A program made the translations under genes and the position numbers. A stretch of 64,000 nt of DNA from Porphyra umbilicalis (taxonomy: Eukaryota > Rhodophyta > Bangiophyceae > Bangiales > Bangiaceae). Below are positions 53,775 to 64,000 of the stretch, in pieces. The notes beneath the pieces were generated by a model. The model did no database searches. It was not told the origin of the DNA and saw only the letters and a list, made by a program, of their open reading frames with translations. Within the stretch, counting starts at the first letter, position 1; each line of letters starts with the position of its first letter. The stretch lies in assembly GCA_002049455.2 (NCBI GenBank), contig KV918770.1, positions 62,001-126,000 on the forward strand, read 5' to 3'.

Positions 53775-56700
53775 TCTGCGTCGAGACCGTCCCCGTCATT
53801 GTCCCTCAGTGGGCTGACTGTCGTTGCCGCCAGAGCGAGTGTGTTACGCCCTAAGAGCAGTAGACAGCGAGTTGTGGTCCCCCCAAACTGAATGAACTGA
53901 AAAATAAGCTCAAAGCAGTACCAAGGGCACAAAGACACGCGGAAAAGTAGACTGCGGTCATCAAGTTCGGATATGGAGTTCCGAGTGTACTACCTTGGGA
54001 GCAGAATGGACCTACACGGCCAGTGCGGCCGTCTTTGCTTCGCTCGTGGCAGTTACTCATGTTCAGTCATTCGAGGGCCACTGTCGGGCAGCTCTGTTGA
54101 GGCCCTTCACAGTGTCTTGGTCCACCAACAAGAGCTCACAGTTGCCCACAGACTCCATCAGACGCACAACGTCACAAACACTAGCATGCTGGCGTCTTTC
54201 GTTCATTCGAAACCCCGCAGGCCTGGGACTTGCGGTATAGCTTAGACAAATTGGCAGCCATCGTGGGATGCAGAAGAATGCCGCTTCAGCCAATGTGATA
54301 CCACAGATGCACGTCTGTCCGCGCTCCTGCGCGGGCACCCCAGCTCTTCTGGAGTGCATGAACTCGGAGTGCTCAGGCGTTGCATACTTGCAGGCTGCCG
54401 ATCCACGGACACGTTGATTGTGGTCGCTTCATGAAGAATCACATCACGCGGTGCCGCGTGCGGCTCATCCCGGAGAGCTGTTCACCGCGCCAACGTCGGG
54501 AAGCGAATCTCAGTTGCATGTTCACATAGCGTTCTAGATCTGATTGGCGCAGTGTCGAAGGGGTGCAGTTTTGCTCGTTTCCTGCGACGTCCTTTCTTTC
54601 TGTCACTGCTGCTTGGCTTCGAAAGTATATCTACCGGCCTCTGCCTGCGATGAAGCCTGACTCCTGTCCGCGATCGTCGGCCACAAACACAAATCAGGTG
54701 CCACGTAAGCGGAGTGTGACTGTCACAAAGGGTGCCCAGCAGCGGAGAAAGACTGTACAGCAGTGTACAGAGAGAATACAAATATTTGGCCAGTACACTT
54801 GATCGCCGGCGGAGGGGCTGGCGGCCGGCGACTTGACCGCCCGGGTGGCGCGCCCCACTACCCGGCCCGCAAACCCGAGTGCCGAGAGTGCCGCCCCCCC
54901 GTCTGACCCTATCCCCGCGTTGGTCGCGATCGCTCTCCGCGGCCGCAGCTTGGCCCAATTCAGGGCGCTTTCCCTGTTGCGTTTTTACCGCCGTCTGGAG
55001 CGTGCTGAAAGCATCCAGGAACTCTCTCCCCCTTTCATCCCCACCAAGCCGCCGCCACTTACTCGTGGTCCCTCTACCGAGGGCTGCTCCCCTCAATAGG
55101 ACCCATGGCCTGCTTCGTGTCTGCCTTTTGCCACGCCCCCTCTCCCTCTAGAATCTGTCCGAGCCTAGGCTCCTGCCTCCAAAACCTTAGTGACTGCCAT
55201 CTGCGCCCGCTACCCGGCTTTCAGGGTCACAGGACGGACAGTCCTTGCGCCGGGATGGCTCCCGCTTCTCTGGATGTCGTCTGCCCCCTCAGCGCTGCCT
55301 CTGCGCGCCCGCCGCCGCCCGCCACCGCCTGGCCTCCTGGAGCTACCGCGGTCTGACCGTGGGTACGCCGGGCTAACAACCATCGCTGCTCTCTGACTGC
55401 CGTGGCATCTCGTTTGTAAAGACCCCTTCCCCCCCCCCGCTCCTTCCCTCGCTGGCCACCGCTACTTCCACAATACACGGCTCGCTACTGCTACTGCTGC
55501 TCCTGTTGGTTTCCCGCTTAAGCGTCTTTGCCCTTTTTTGTGAGCGGTGCTTTCGGATGGTGTTGAGGGACCATGTTGCAGAGCCTGGGCGGCAGGCCAC
55601 CGGCTTGGGGAGATCGGGAAGCTTCCGTTTGTTTTTTACACGTCGATGACTCCTGTAGTATTGAACACAAAGCACTTTTATGTGTGACAAGAAGCCCACG
55701 GTATCGCTGGTAGCCCAGTAGACAGATCCAGAACCGACAGATGCGGGAAGAAGCGTTACCCGGGTCGCAGACATATGTGCTATGTGCGACTCCCTCCTGG
55801 GCCGGTGTGGAACCTTTGACAGAGCCAGCCTGAATCATGGGGCTTACAACACTTGTCTGTGACACATGGGCACTGCAAGATTTGTCTCTGGTTTTCCTGG
55901 GTCTAAGAGCAATGATGCTTTGGCCTTAGCTCGCGAACGCTTCGTTCCCTTCCTTTTCCACATCCTCGACGACAATACCTTGTCAGAAATTCATGTTAGC
56001 GCCAGTACAGGAGGTCAACCGGACGAGGAGCACCAACCGCGTTGAGGGCACTGACGGGGAGTGCAGACAACAGTCGTGAGGGCCAATGGGGCCGACCCTG
56101 CCGCAGCCCAAGACGGAGCTGCCTCAGCGAAAAGCTGTGTGTGGTGAGGCGCAGTGCGTAGCACCATTGTGGGCGCGAAGCTGTGCTGGAGGGCGGCTGG
56201 CCGTCGGTATGGGGCGGTGCAGAAATTCACACCGCGTCAGCGACCCACTCTGGCGCGAACCATTGCACGCCAAATACTTGGGGCGCCCGGCATCTCAGCA
56301 AACAATGGCCGCTGACACGTATGTGGCGGATCAGCGGCGAGTGCATGAGCGCGATGACGTATGTCTAACGCTCCGAGCGGATACCTACTCCGTCCGTGCG
56401 GGAGGGGCGGCGCGGGAAAATGCTCTGAGAGGGCGTGTGCCGGTGCGCGGGGAAGCGGCAGCGGGGAGCTGCGTGCGCAAGAGGTGACTGGCGCGACAGG
56501 GAACAATTCGAGCAGCGCCGGGACATGAACGGAGTGAGAAACGGTCAGAAAGTCCAGCATGGTCGGTAGAGGCCTCGGCTTCTCCGTAGTTACCAGCTGA
56601 GGAGCAGGGATCGATGCACAGCGTTGCGGCGATGTGCCCGCATGAGCTATGCGCTCTTAAACGACCCGCGCCCAACTGGCGCCCCTTCAACAGCAGCACT

Positions 56701-57355
56701 GACATTGGTCCCGTTGCTCACATACACGCCGTACCACTGTAGCGAACTTACAGATGACATGCCATGCTGCAACAGAAAGCGCATCCGCAACGCCACCCAG
56801 AGCACGACTGCACATTGCTGGGGACGTTTCCTGCCAGTAGCGTCGGATTCGCCAGCTGAAGCCTTCCGAAGTGTGCCGTCCGCGTACCTCGTGCGCTCGG
56901 CTACAGGGACTGGGCCACCAATTCTCTGTGAGAGACATCTAACGCCGTCGTAGTGCAACCGTAGACGTTCCGGTTTGCGCGCAGCAGATGCCTGCAGATG
57001 AAGGCACAGCGGCTGCTGCCAAGAGCCGGACTCCTTCCTTGACGTTTGTATGTCCGACAATGCCTGGTTAATTACCTGCACAGGTCTGTACAAAGTCTTG
57101 CCAGTTGCATTTGCACAGGACCCTTGTGAATGCAACAACAGTTTTCCAAAATACATGAAGCCCGCATGGGAAACGTTCAACAATCGGTATAGTGTGCCAG
57201 GGGGGCCTCCTCACATGTATTAGCTTGATTTGATGCGTCAAGCCACATCGCACGTGCTATCACAGCACATCGCATGGCGAACAAGCCGGGCGGAGCCTGA
57301 CGACAGCGTCCACCGGAACGGGGACATGTCGTTGAGGGGCAAGGCACACCCACTC
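53775..57355. other. Inner region of the 13-kb element, no recognised gene
   Basis: 3.6 kb of unique sequence. One plus-strand frame (54833-55099; ALVAIALRGRSLAQFRALSL) has a plausible coding composition but starts only at TTG and matches nothing. The rest shows overlapping short frames only. Confidence 0.4.
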
Positions 57356-59903
57356 GCCGCGAGACGACCGTCCAAGGAATGGGAGCTGCCCGCGCCGGCG
57401 TATAAAGTGATCGCGCACACACCCGAGACTATCCATCTGCATTTCAGCGACCACCGGCAGTGCGCCCAGCACATGCAACGGGTTTGCACGATAATAGAAT
57501 AAATGCATGAGACGCAACGGTTGGTACACGCTATGTGCCTTTCCACGAGAGCTTCACGAGAACGTGAAATCTGCGGCACATGCAAAAGGACTGGGCCTCT
57601 ACGTTTTCGTAGAGCTTTGGAAAAGCGCACTGACACCAGCGGGATGCAACGTCGCACATGGACTGCTTTGGGACACGTGCTGATGACATACCGCGCCAAC
57701 GACAACGTGGAGATGGGACGCGTCCGGGATTTACCAACGATAACGGAAACGGAGACAGAACGGAGGAGGCAGGCACAAAAAAACCTAAGCACACTGCAAG
57801 CAATGCGAGAAACGGTATGAAGTGGACGGGGGGGCATCTGCGACACAGAAGAAGGCAGCAGCGAAAAGAAACACACCCGGCCAGTGGACCAGGCAGAGGA
57901 CGGTGGGTGCGCGCACGAGCCACGAGAGAAAGAAGATTTCGGGCATAGCGTTAGTCAAAAAGTCCTTAAGACACCGTAAGCCGGCTCAACGCAGGCCTGG
58001 GAAGGACACACCAGACCAGAGACCGAACAGAACCTTGCTAGTGTGAAACAGCACGGGTTCCCATAAAGAGGGTGGGGGGCGCAGAGCATCTAGGGGTCGC
58101 AAAAAGAAAGTAGAAGGCAAAGCACGATGCAATCGGAGGTGGTCGGAGCAAACCAGGGGCGCATGCACACACAACAAGAAGAGCCAAGAACGAGAGCAGG
58201 CGCCGCAGAGAAACAAACAAGCCATGGGGGGAGGTGATAGACATAGAAGAGGACAGGGCAATGAGTCGACGAGAGGGACAAAAAAAAGAACAGACGGAAG
58301 CTTTACGAAAGAAGAGGGTCCCAGGCATGATGATGACATGCAAGAGCAACCGGTGAGAAAGGCAACGCGGATCAGAACTCGCCGCGGCAGAGCCCGACTC
58401 CCGTACAATGCAATCACGCAAAGCAAGACGAGCCGCACTCCTGGGCAACCCGAGCCGAGGTATGAGGCGTGGCCATGGAGAAGGAGCCGATGAGAGAATG
58501 AGGCTGCAGGAGGGCCGAAAGATAAAGAAACGGAAAGATAAAGGAGAACAGGCATGCACAGATCGGCCGCTGGTACGGTGTTGCACGACGGCATCAAAGA
58601 GGTCCGCAAAAGGAGTGCGAAAGCAAGGGGGCGTGTGCACGCGAATGAACAAGTCCGGTGGTGATCAGCAACTGCTGCAAAAAGCGCCGCGGTCTCGGTG
58701 AGCACGATCGTGGGGATGGTGATGACGACGGCGGTGGCGCGGGTGGCGCGACGTCGATGGTGTGGCTGCAGCGGCCGACAGGGAATACCCTCCGGCAAGC
58801 TAACGCCGACTGAGATAGGCAGTGATTTACGCAGGGGTGTCCCTAATATTTCCGCGGGCGCGAAGGCGCCCCCGACGAGCGGCGTAGCGCTAACAAATGG
58901 CCGTTTGGGACGTCTGAGAGGGGGGACCAGCCGACAGAGTGGCACGCACGGCCACCGAACGCCGATTCCAGCCATCTGGGGATTGGTGGGCGCGCCCGGA
59001 AAAGCGCGCCGCGCTGCGGGCGCCCCCAACGCGCGACATGGCGTTGAGAAATGGCCGTTTCTGGCATCTGAGAGGGGGGGCCAGACGACAGAGTGGCACG
59101 CACGGCCACCGAATGCCGATTCCAGCCATCTGGGGGTGGGTGGGCGCGCCCCGGATTAGCGCGCCGCGCTGCGGGCGCCCCCGACGCGCGACATGGCGGT
59201 AAGAAATGGCCGTTTCGGGCAACTGAGAGGGGGGGCCAGCCGACGAGGTGGCACGCACGGCCACCGAATGCCGATTTCAGCCATCTGGGGGTGGGTGGGC
59301 GCGCCCCGGACTAGGTTGCCGCGCTGCGGGCGCCCTCGACGCGCGGGCTGGCGCCACAAACGTGCTGTCTTGGCCGTGTGAGAGGGGGGGCCAGACGACG
59401 AGGTGGCACGGACCGCCACTGAATGCCCAGTAAAGCATTTTGGGGGTGGGGGTCCAGCTGACATGACACGGTCGTTACGTGGCGCGCACGACGACTACGT
59501 GATGCGCCAACGAGGCTGCGCGGTGGCGCGTGCCGTGGCTCGAACCGTGGGAGAGCTGACGAATTTTGGACGGAGCCGCTTGCATGACGTGTCATTTCTT
59601 TCTGGTGCACACCGGGCCTCGAACGAGCGCCTTGCGAGAAGCCAGATCCCAACGATGGACACGAGTGGCCTGGATTGTCTTCAAACTTTCGGATGGGCGG
59701 TGCAGCCACTTTTGAAGTGTTGCGAGGCACCAAACTGACATGGAGCCTGGTTCAAATGAAGTTGTCAGATCTTCATTATTTCGACTCTTGATTTGGCTCA
59801 GCAGCAGTGCACGACCGGAATTGTCCGACGTGAACTTGGCCCGCCTGAAGCGAGGTGTCTTCGTCAAGTCTGGCCCGTGCCGGCACGTGCCGACAGGCTT
59901 GTG
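57356..59903 (-). repeat. Right arm of the inverted repeat
   Basis: Reverse complement of 47827-50219 with scattered single-base differences. It is 155 bp longer, accounted for by one extra 154-bp tandem unit. The matching TATA-like motif faces the centre at about 57400-57410. Confidence 0.92.
58905..59420 (-). repeat. 154-bp tandem units, right arm (three full plus partial)
   Basis: CCAGCCATCTGG-type landmarks lie at about 58968, 59122 and 59277. There is one unit more than in the left arm, which explains the length difference between arms. Confidence 0.88.
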
Positions 59904-60511
59904 GCGCTTGCTCGTCTTAGTCGCCCCCGTCCCGGGAACCGCCTTCCAGATGGGACCCCTGGTATCTTGACAGCCCGCTTGCTGTGCGGTCTCAGAATTC
60001 TTCTCTGCGTCACGTTTGTAAGGAGCAAGTCTTGTTGCGTGTGAAGAGAGTGCACCCACTCAAAGCGCGTTCAGGCTGCGTCGAAGTCGTGTCAACCTTT
60101 TGTGCTTGCGTCGCGCACTTGCCGGCGGATCGCGACCTCATTGGGCGTTAGATTGAGAGCCACAGGCACAGACACTCCTCATGGGCACTCACCAATCAGT
60201 GTGCTCAGGATGCGAGAGGCAGTGCGACAGTTTGTTGTCATTTAGTTTGCACGTGCTTGCCACGTGAGCGATGAGGGGCTCCGGCACGGCCACGTGAGCA
60301 CTTTTTGACAATCGACCTGGTTTCACACACGCAAACTCTGAGCTGTATGCCGGTAACGAGATAAAACCTATTTTTCGTGACATTGGCGCTCGACTGAGGG
60401 CCCTTGAAAGGGCCAGGACGCGCTGTCCACCGCATCCGCCGAAATTATTTTCGTGTAACGTTGATGGTTTTCGGATTGTTGTTGTGGTGCATGTCATTCT
60501 GTTTCTGAGCA

Positions 60512-60539
60512 GGGTGCGAGGTTTTTGGGGGATCGGCTG
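60512..60539 (-). repeat. Right terminal inverted repeat of the 13-kb element
   Basis: Reads GGGTGCGAGGTTTTTGG...CGGCTG on the plus strand and is followed by TA. It matches the left end at 26 of 28 bases in reverse complement. Confidence 0.85.
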
Positions 60540-60664
60540 TAAGAGATACACAATTTGCCTGCCAATCACTCTTGGCAGCAAACAAGCGAGACGGCGACCA
60601 ACACAAGCTCTGCGTCTTTCTTCAAGGGATCACATCGCATGAGCTCATCAAAGGGAGCAAGAGG

Positions 60665-62176
60665 TCACGAGCTCCCACTGGAGCGAGCATGGAGGTCAAC
60701 ATCCAACTCACCAACGATACACTCAGGCACCTCGCCACCTCGCACGATGATGGCCGCCAAAGCCGCCTGAGGAGGAGTGCTGGTATACCGCTTCTACAGC
60801 CTGTTGCTGGCCTGCACGTTTGCAAATTACGCCGAGTAGGTCGACCAGTTGCCCAGCTCCTTGATCTTTTAGTCCGGCACATCGACAAGGCGGTAAAGTT
60901 GGACCCCACCGAGCTTGAACGAGTGGGTCGTCAAAAAGCGGTACGAGTCAACACTGGCCTTATAGAAGGCCTCTCGAAGCTCTTCGAGAAACTTAGCGTC
61001 CTTCATCTGCTTGGTTACGTCGTACTCCCATGAACCGGCCTTCGCCTGCTGGAAGTCGAGTAACAGGTAACCATCGTCGTCGCCGCGCTTGAGCAGGAAT
61101 ATGGCCAATCCCAGAACAGGGTCGACACGAGGGTCGCCCGTCAGCCCCGGGGCTCCCTCCAGGTAGTGCCTTGACCCGGTTACCGACGTTTTTGTCTTTC
61201 CCTGAATGTTTATACGGAAAGCAAGCCGACCGAAGAGATCCTCAGTCATTGACACATTCTCGCGTGTTTCCGCCCAGCAAGAAAGCATCAAGAGACATGA
61301 GCAAGAAGCAAAACCAGTATCAAAGGCATCCAACGACACGTCGGGACGGACAATGTAGCCAATTAGTGTCGGGCGCACATCCAGGTGGGGCGGCCGTGCG
61401 TGCTTTTTCACGGCATACCTCAATCCCAGTGGGCTCACAGATACGATCCAGCGCACCCAAACATACCTGAGCTTGCACACCACGTCGAATCGCATCAAGT
61501 TGAAGGTGCCGACCATGACGGTGGCCCACTGGCACAATCAAGTCCGGCTCACATCGTCTCGGTACGCGAGGAAGTGGTCGTAGTAGGCACAAAAGTGTCC
61601 GTACGCGAGCGAGTCCATTGGCACCGGCGCACGCCCTTGATCCGCCAGAAAAATCTTGTGTGTGCGCTTGCTGTCGGTGACGGCCTTGCTCTCGTTTGGA
61701 TTTCCGTCGGCGTACGGAACCCCGTTGATGCTACCGGTAGTCCAGGGGCCGCTGTGGCCGAGCTCGGAGAAAAACAACCCCATCTGGGCCGAGATGTGCT
61801 TCGACGTTGACAGTCCGAGGGTGTTGTTCTTCAGCCGACGCTTGTCAAAGTTGGCGACTTGCGCCGCCGTCGTGGGGTTCACCTTCCTAGGATTGACCAT
61901 CAAGTGCTTGCAGAATTCCAGGTAGCCCGCCCGCATGCCTGCATGCACCTTGAAGCTACTCGAAGAACGTACCGCCTCCTTGGTGCTCTTGGCCATCGCA
62001 ATGGCGTCGTATGCATCAGGAGAATGCATATTCTCCATCCACCCCGTCAGGCGGGCAGCCCTGGTACGACCGTCCGCCGTCCCCGCGAGACGAGACGTGC
62101 GATCATCATCCGTGCATTCGGCAACCGGCAAGGGCTCGGGATGCAAAGCACTACCATCGGTGGTGGCGTCGACCAT
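60665..62176 (-). pseudogene. Crypton-like tyrosine recombinase, four in-frame stops
   Basis: One minus-strand frame from ATG 62176 (MVDATTDGSALHPEPLPV) runs to 60665 with stops at 61540-61538 (TGA), 60871-60869 (TAA), 60829-60827 (TAA) and 60796-60794 (TAG). The N-terminal part (FKVHAGMRAGYLEFCKHLM, LGLSTSKHISAQMGLFFSEL) is helical, like a core-binding domain. The C-terminal part has DPRVDPVLGLAIFLL, then RFLTTHSFKLGGVQLYRLVD and, past a stop, KIKELGNWSTYSA. This is the H-x-x-(R/K) and G-x-W pattern of Crypton and related recombinases, with R replaced by K. The first catalytic Arg and the Tyr nucleophile are not clearly identified. No reverse transcriptase lies nearby, favouring Crypton over DIRS. 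Flanking repeats were not found. Confidence 0.7.
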
Positions 62177-62731
62177 GGTGACTGACAAATGAGGATAACA
62201 ACAGAGAGCAACGGAGGGAGGGGGTGGTGTCAAATGTAGCAAGCAAGACTACGAGTTCGGCGCGACGCATGGCTCGTGCCGACGGCAGCATGGTTTCGTG
62301 TGGGTCCGAGTTGCCCCACCGTGCTCCTGTGTCATGGTTGGCTCGGGTGAAGCACCTGAACTGTCAGTCGCGAATCCCTCCGCATCCGGATAAGAGACGC
62401 GTGCCTCCTTGATCTTTTAAGTGACGGCGAATATGTCCAGAAGAGCCGCCACTCATGCTGTCCAATGACGGAATTGCGTTGTTTATCAACCAATTGCACT
62501 GTGAACCTGGATGTTCGCAGATAAGGGCGATATCCGGGACCAGACCAGAAACATCTATACACGGACCCCATTGTCAGATACGCACCGTGTCGTGCACACT
62601 TCGCGTCTCCGCTCTTTGCGTGCCGCCTGGCTGTCGCCACACGAGTTGCCTACTTTTCGAAGACGTTCTTCCCCCTCCCTCCCCCCGCCGCTTCGTCCAT
62701 CGTCGACCACTCGTACAAGTCGCCACCAACC
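62177..62731. other. Divergent intergenic region
   Basis: It separates the recombinase and the unknown ORF. No TATA box or repeat stands out; the last 100 bases before 62732 are pyrimidine-rich. Confidence 0.35.
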
Positions 62732-63184
62732 ATGTCGGGATGCCCTCCCACGCCGCCCAGCGACACCGCGGACGCGGCCACGACAATCAATGACCGATCC
62801 GACGGGCGCGATGCCGCTAAGTTCAAGAAGCTACCACTGAGTGCCATGGTAAACCCGCTCAACAGAGACTTTGTTACTCGACCACTCCCAAGCAACATTG
62901 ACAGCATGATCCGGCTTCCTCGCCGTCTTGTGATTATGCGTCAGCAGAAGCAGCTTACTGGGTCAGCGCGAGGCCTCTGCTGAACGGATTTGCGCCGCTT
63001 GTTCAACAAGAAATACGCTCATCAACGGGCCGCGGGCAAGGTCGGCCTGGCCGGGCAGTTCAACATGTCGGCCAAGGTATTGACTAAAGGTGGATCTCAC
63101 GCATTAATAACTCTGGCGGCGTTGCATGTTCAGGCCTACCAGAGACAGAAACAAACGCACCAGATGCCAAATGTCCCACTTTAG
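62732..63184 (+). pseudogene. Unknown ORF divergent from the recombinase, one in-frame stop
   Basis: From ATG 62732 (MSGCPPTPPSDTADAATTIN) the frame reads KFKKLPLSAMVNPLNRDFVT and SMIRLPRRLVIMRQQKQLTG, meets TGA 62981-62983, and continues in the same frame as LRRLFNKKYAHQRAAGKVGL then AGQFNMSAKVLTKGG to a stop at 63184. The basic second half suggests nucleic-acid binding, but no family is recognised. It is divergent from the recombinase with 555 bp between the starts, which would fit a shared promoter region or a second gene of the same element. The reader should treat it as a hypothetical gene. Confidence 0.4.
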
Positions 63185-63841
63185 AAAGAACCACCAACTC
63201 GCAAGCTTTCAATCTATGCGCGCCGTTTCGGTGTGTGGACTGCTTTTTGGAGCTTTGTCGTGGGTGCAAAAAAACTAGGGTGCGGATTTTGCGGTACTTT
63301 TTGCGCCCTCGTTGACGCCGTGCTTCCAGTGTGCGCATGTGGGGCGATCTTGGTCATGGAAAGTTGTAATGATGTACATGACGAGCCTAACAGCCAGTCA
63401 GAAGTCAAAATTGAGCGTGAGGGAAGTGCTGGCGGCCGTGACCAAAAGTGAAGCGCCGGCCCTTGGACATGGCCGGATCGTTGCATGTCACTCGTCTGTC
63501 GCACAGATTACGAAGCAGCGGGCTACTGTAAGATTGCATGAGCCCGCCTTTTTTGTCTCATGCAAGCCAGCCGGCCTGATCCGGGTCACTGGCCCGCCCT
63601 CATGATCAGCTTGATCCACCAGAATCGTGCACGAGGATGCAGCGGCGGCCAGCTCTGCGCTCGTCTGCATCCTTGCCCTCCCATTGCAGGTCTAAGCCTG
63701 TGTGCCGAAGACGTGCGTTCTCCTGCCCACGCCGTGCCAACAGGTTTGCTCCGTTCCCCCCCCCCCCCCCCCCCCCCACTTCCCCCCGCCGCCTCCCTCT
63801 GCCTGTGGGTTGGTGGTGTGCCCGTTCCGCGCGCAGTCAGA
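63185..63841. other. No recognisable gene
   Basis: Unique sequence ending in a run of 22 C (about 63757-63778) upstream of the partial ORF at 63842. Confidence 0.4.
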
Positions 63842-64000
63842 ATGACGCGCAAGCGTTCTCCCCGTGAGCGTGGAGTTGCCCCGCCTGCCGGCCAGAGCGC
63901 CAAGCATACCCGTGCGCTCCGCGTTCTCCACACCCGTGCCGCCTGCATTGTACTGTGTGTGCGTGCCTTTTTCCAGCGTGAGTTTGTAACTGGCCGTGCC
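63842..64000 (+). CDS. N-terminus of an unknown protein, runs off the window
   Basis: ATG 63842 opens MTRKRSPRERGVAPPAGQSA then KHTRALRVLHTRAACIVLCV without a stop to the window end (53 codons). The start is basic. The preceding 80 bases are C-rich and pyrimidine-skewed, which suits a promoter in a GC-rich genome. No domain is visible in so short a piece. Confidence 0.3.
   Translation, partial: MTRKRSPRERGVAPPAGQSAKHTRALRVLHTRAACIVLCVRAFFQREFVTGRA

Larger units (their letters stand above)
47430..60539. mobile_element. Candidate 13.1-kb Tc1/IS630-type element with long inverted arms
   Basis: The two ends, CAGCCGTTCCCCGAAAAACC...CGCACCC and (reverse complement) CAGCCGATCCCCCAAAAACC...CGCACCC, match at 26 of 28 bases, and weaker similarity continues inward. 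TA lies outside both ends (47428-47429 and 60540-60541), as Tc1/mariner/IS630 elements require. Inside, near-identical inverted arms (47827-50219 and 57356-59903) flank a 7.1-kb centre with an IS630-type transposase (52689-53774, minus) and a spliced Cys-rich gene (50831-52630, plus). Typical members are 1-3 kb, so the size and arms are unusual. An alternative is an inverted duplication that happens to enclose a smaller element. Confidence 0.7.

Noticed and set aside
52640..53900. Separate small mariner element around the transposase
   Set aside because: Only a CAGTTTG match is visible on either side, too short to be terminal repeats. The 13-kb borders are better supported.
60540..60700. Missing 5' half of the second RecQ gene on the far side of the 13-kb element
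   Set aside because: Reading the minus strand beyond 60541 shows no helicase motifs before the recombinase frame begins, so interruption of the gene by the element is not proven.
51758..62983. TGA read as an amino acid (alternative genetic code)
   Set aside because: Several genes have one in-frame TGA, but the intact tnp2 transposase and the companion gene end with TGA, and TAA and TAG also interrupt frames. Mutation decay explains all of them.
1..64000. CRISPR array or prokaryotic operon
   Set aside because: No regularly spaced short repeats with unique spacers are present. Introns and eukaryotic transposon families rule out a prokaryote.

Overview
The window is eukaryotic, GC-rich and almost entirely accessory DNA. 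Introns with GT..AG borders (588-775, 51268-51432, 52057-52242), four superfamilies of eukaryotic cut-and-paste transposons and a Crypton-like tyrosine recombinase rule out a prokaryote. I cannot fix the lineage: a GC-rich alga, fungus or fungus-like protist would all fit. No conserved housekeeping gene is intact; the only reasonably host-like candidates are a small secreted cysteine-containing protein (23990-24370) and two ORFs of unknown function (31593-32825, and the partial one at 63842-64000).

Layout. 3-1300 is a decayed RecQ-type helicase cut by a 623-bp TA-flanked MITE. 3160-6268 carries two copies of a G-tract repeat. 7396-14945 is one long GGC-rich array split by a 5.4-kb tnp2/CACTA-like transposon (8012-13428) with an apparently intact 954-residue transposase. 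16111-22071 is a run of small elements: an unclassified element with 15-bp perfect ends, a hAT MITE, a second copy of the TA MITE, and a Harbinger-like element holding two later insertions. 24891-26060 and 40541-41820 are further GC-rich trinucleotide arrays. 26671-29324 is a nested hAT series. 35229-40091 holds a decayed PIF/Harbinger pair: a Myb/SANT-like accessory protein convergent with its transposase. 43670-45161 is a hAT element with a truncated BED/hAT gene.

The most striking object is 47430-60539: a 13.1-kb segment bounded by 28-bp terminal inverted repeats (26/28 matching) and TA on both sides, with near-identical 2.4-2.5-kb inverted arms just inside the ends. The arms differ by one 154-bp tandem unit. 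Between them lie an IS630/Tc1-type DDE transposase and a spliced cysteine-rich gene. It interrupts or abuts a second RecQ paralogue (46654-47418). A 132-bp MITE at 21842-21973 carries the same kind of ends. To its right are a Crypton-like recombinase pseudogene and a divergent unknown ORF.

A theme across unrelated genes is that in-frame stops are all of types that a single C-to-T change could make from CGA, CAA or CAG, while most of each frame stays readable. This suggests methylation-driven or RIP-like decay. The genes do not form a shared pathway; their common logic is mobility, nesting and decay.
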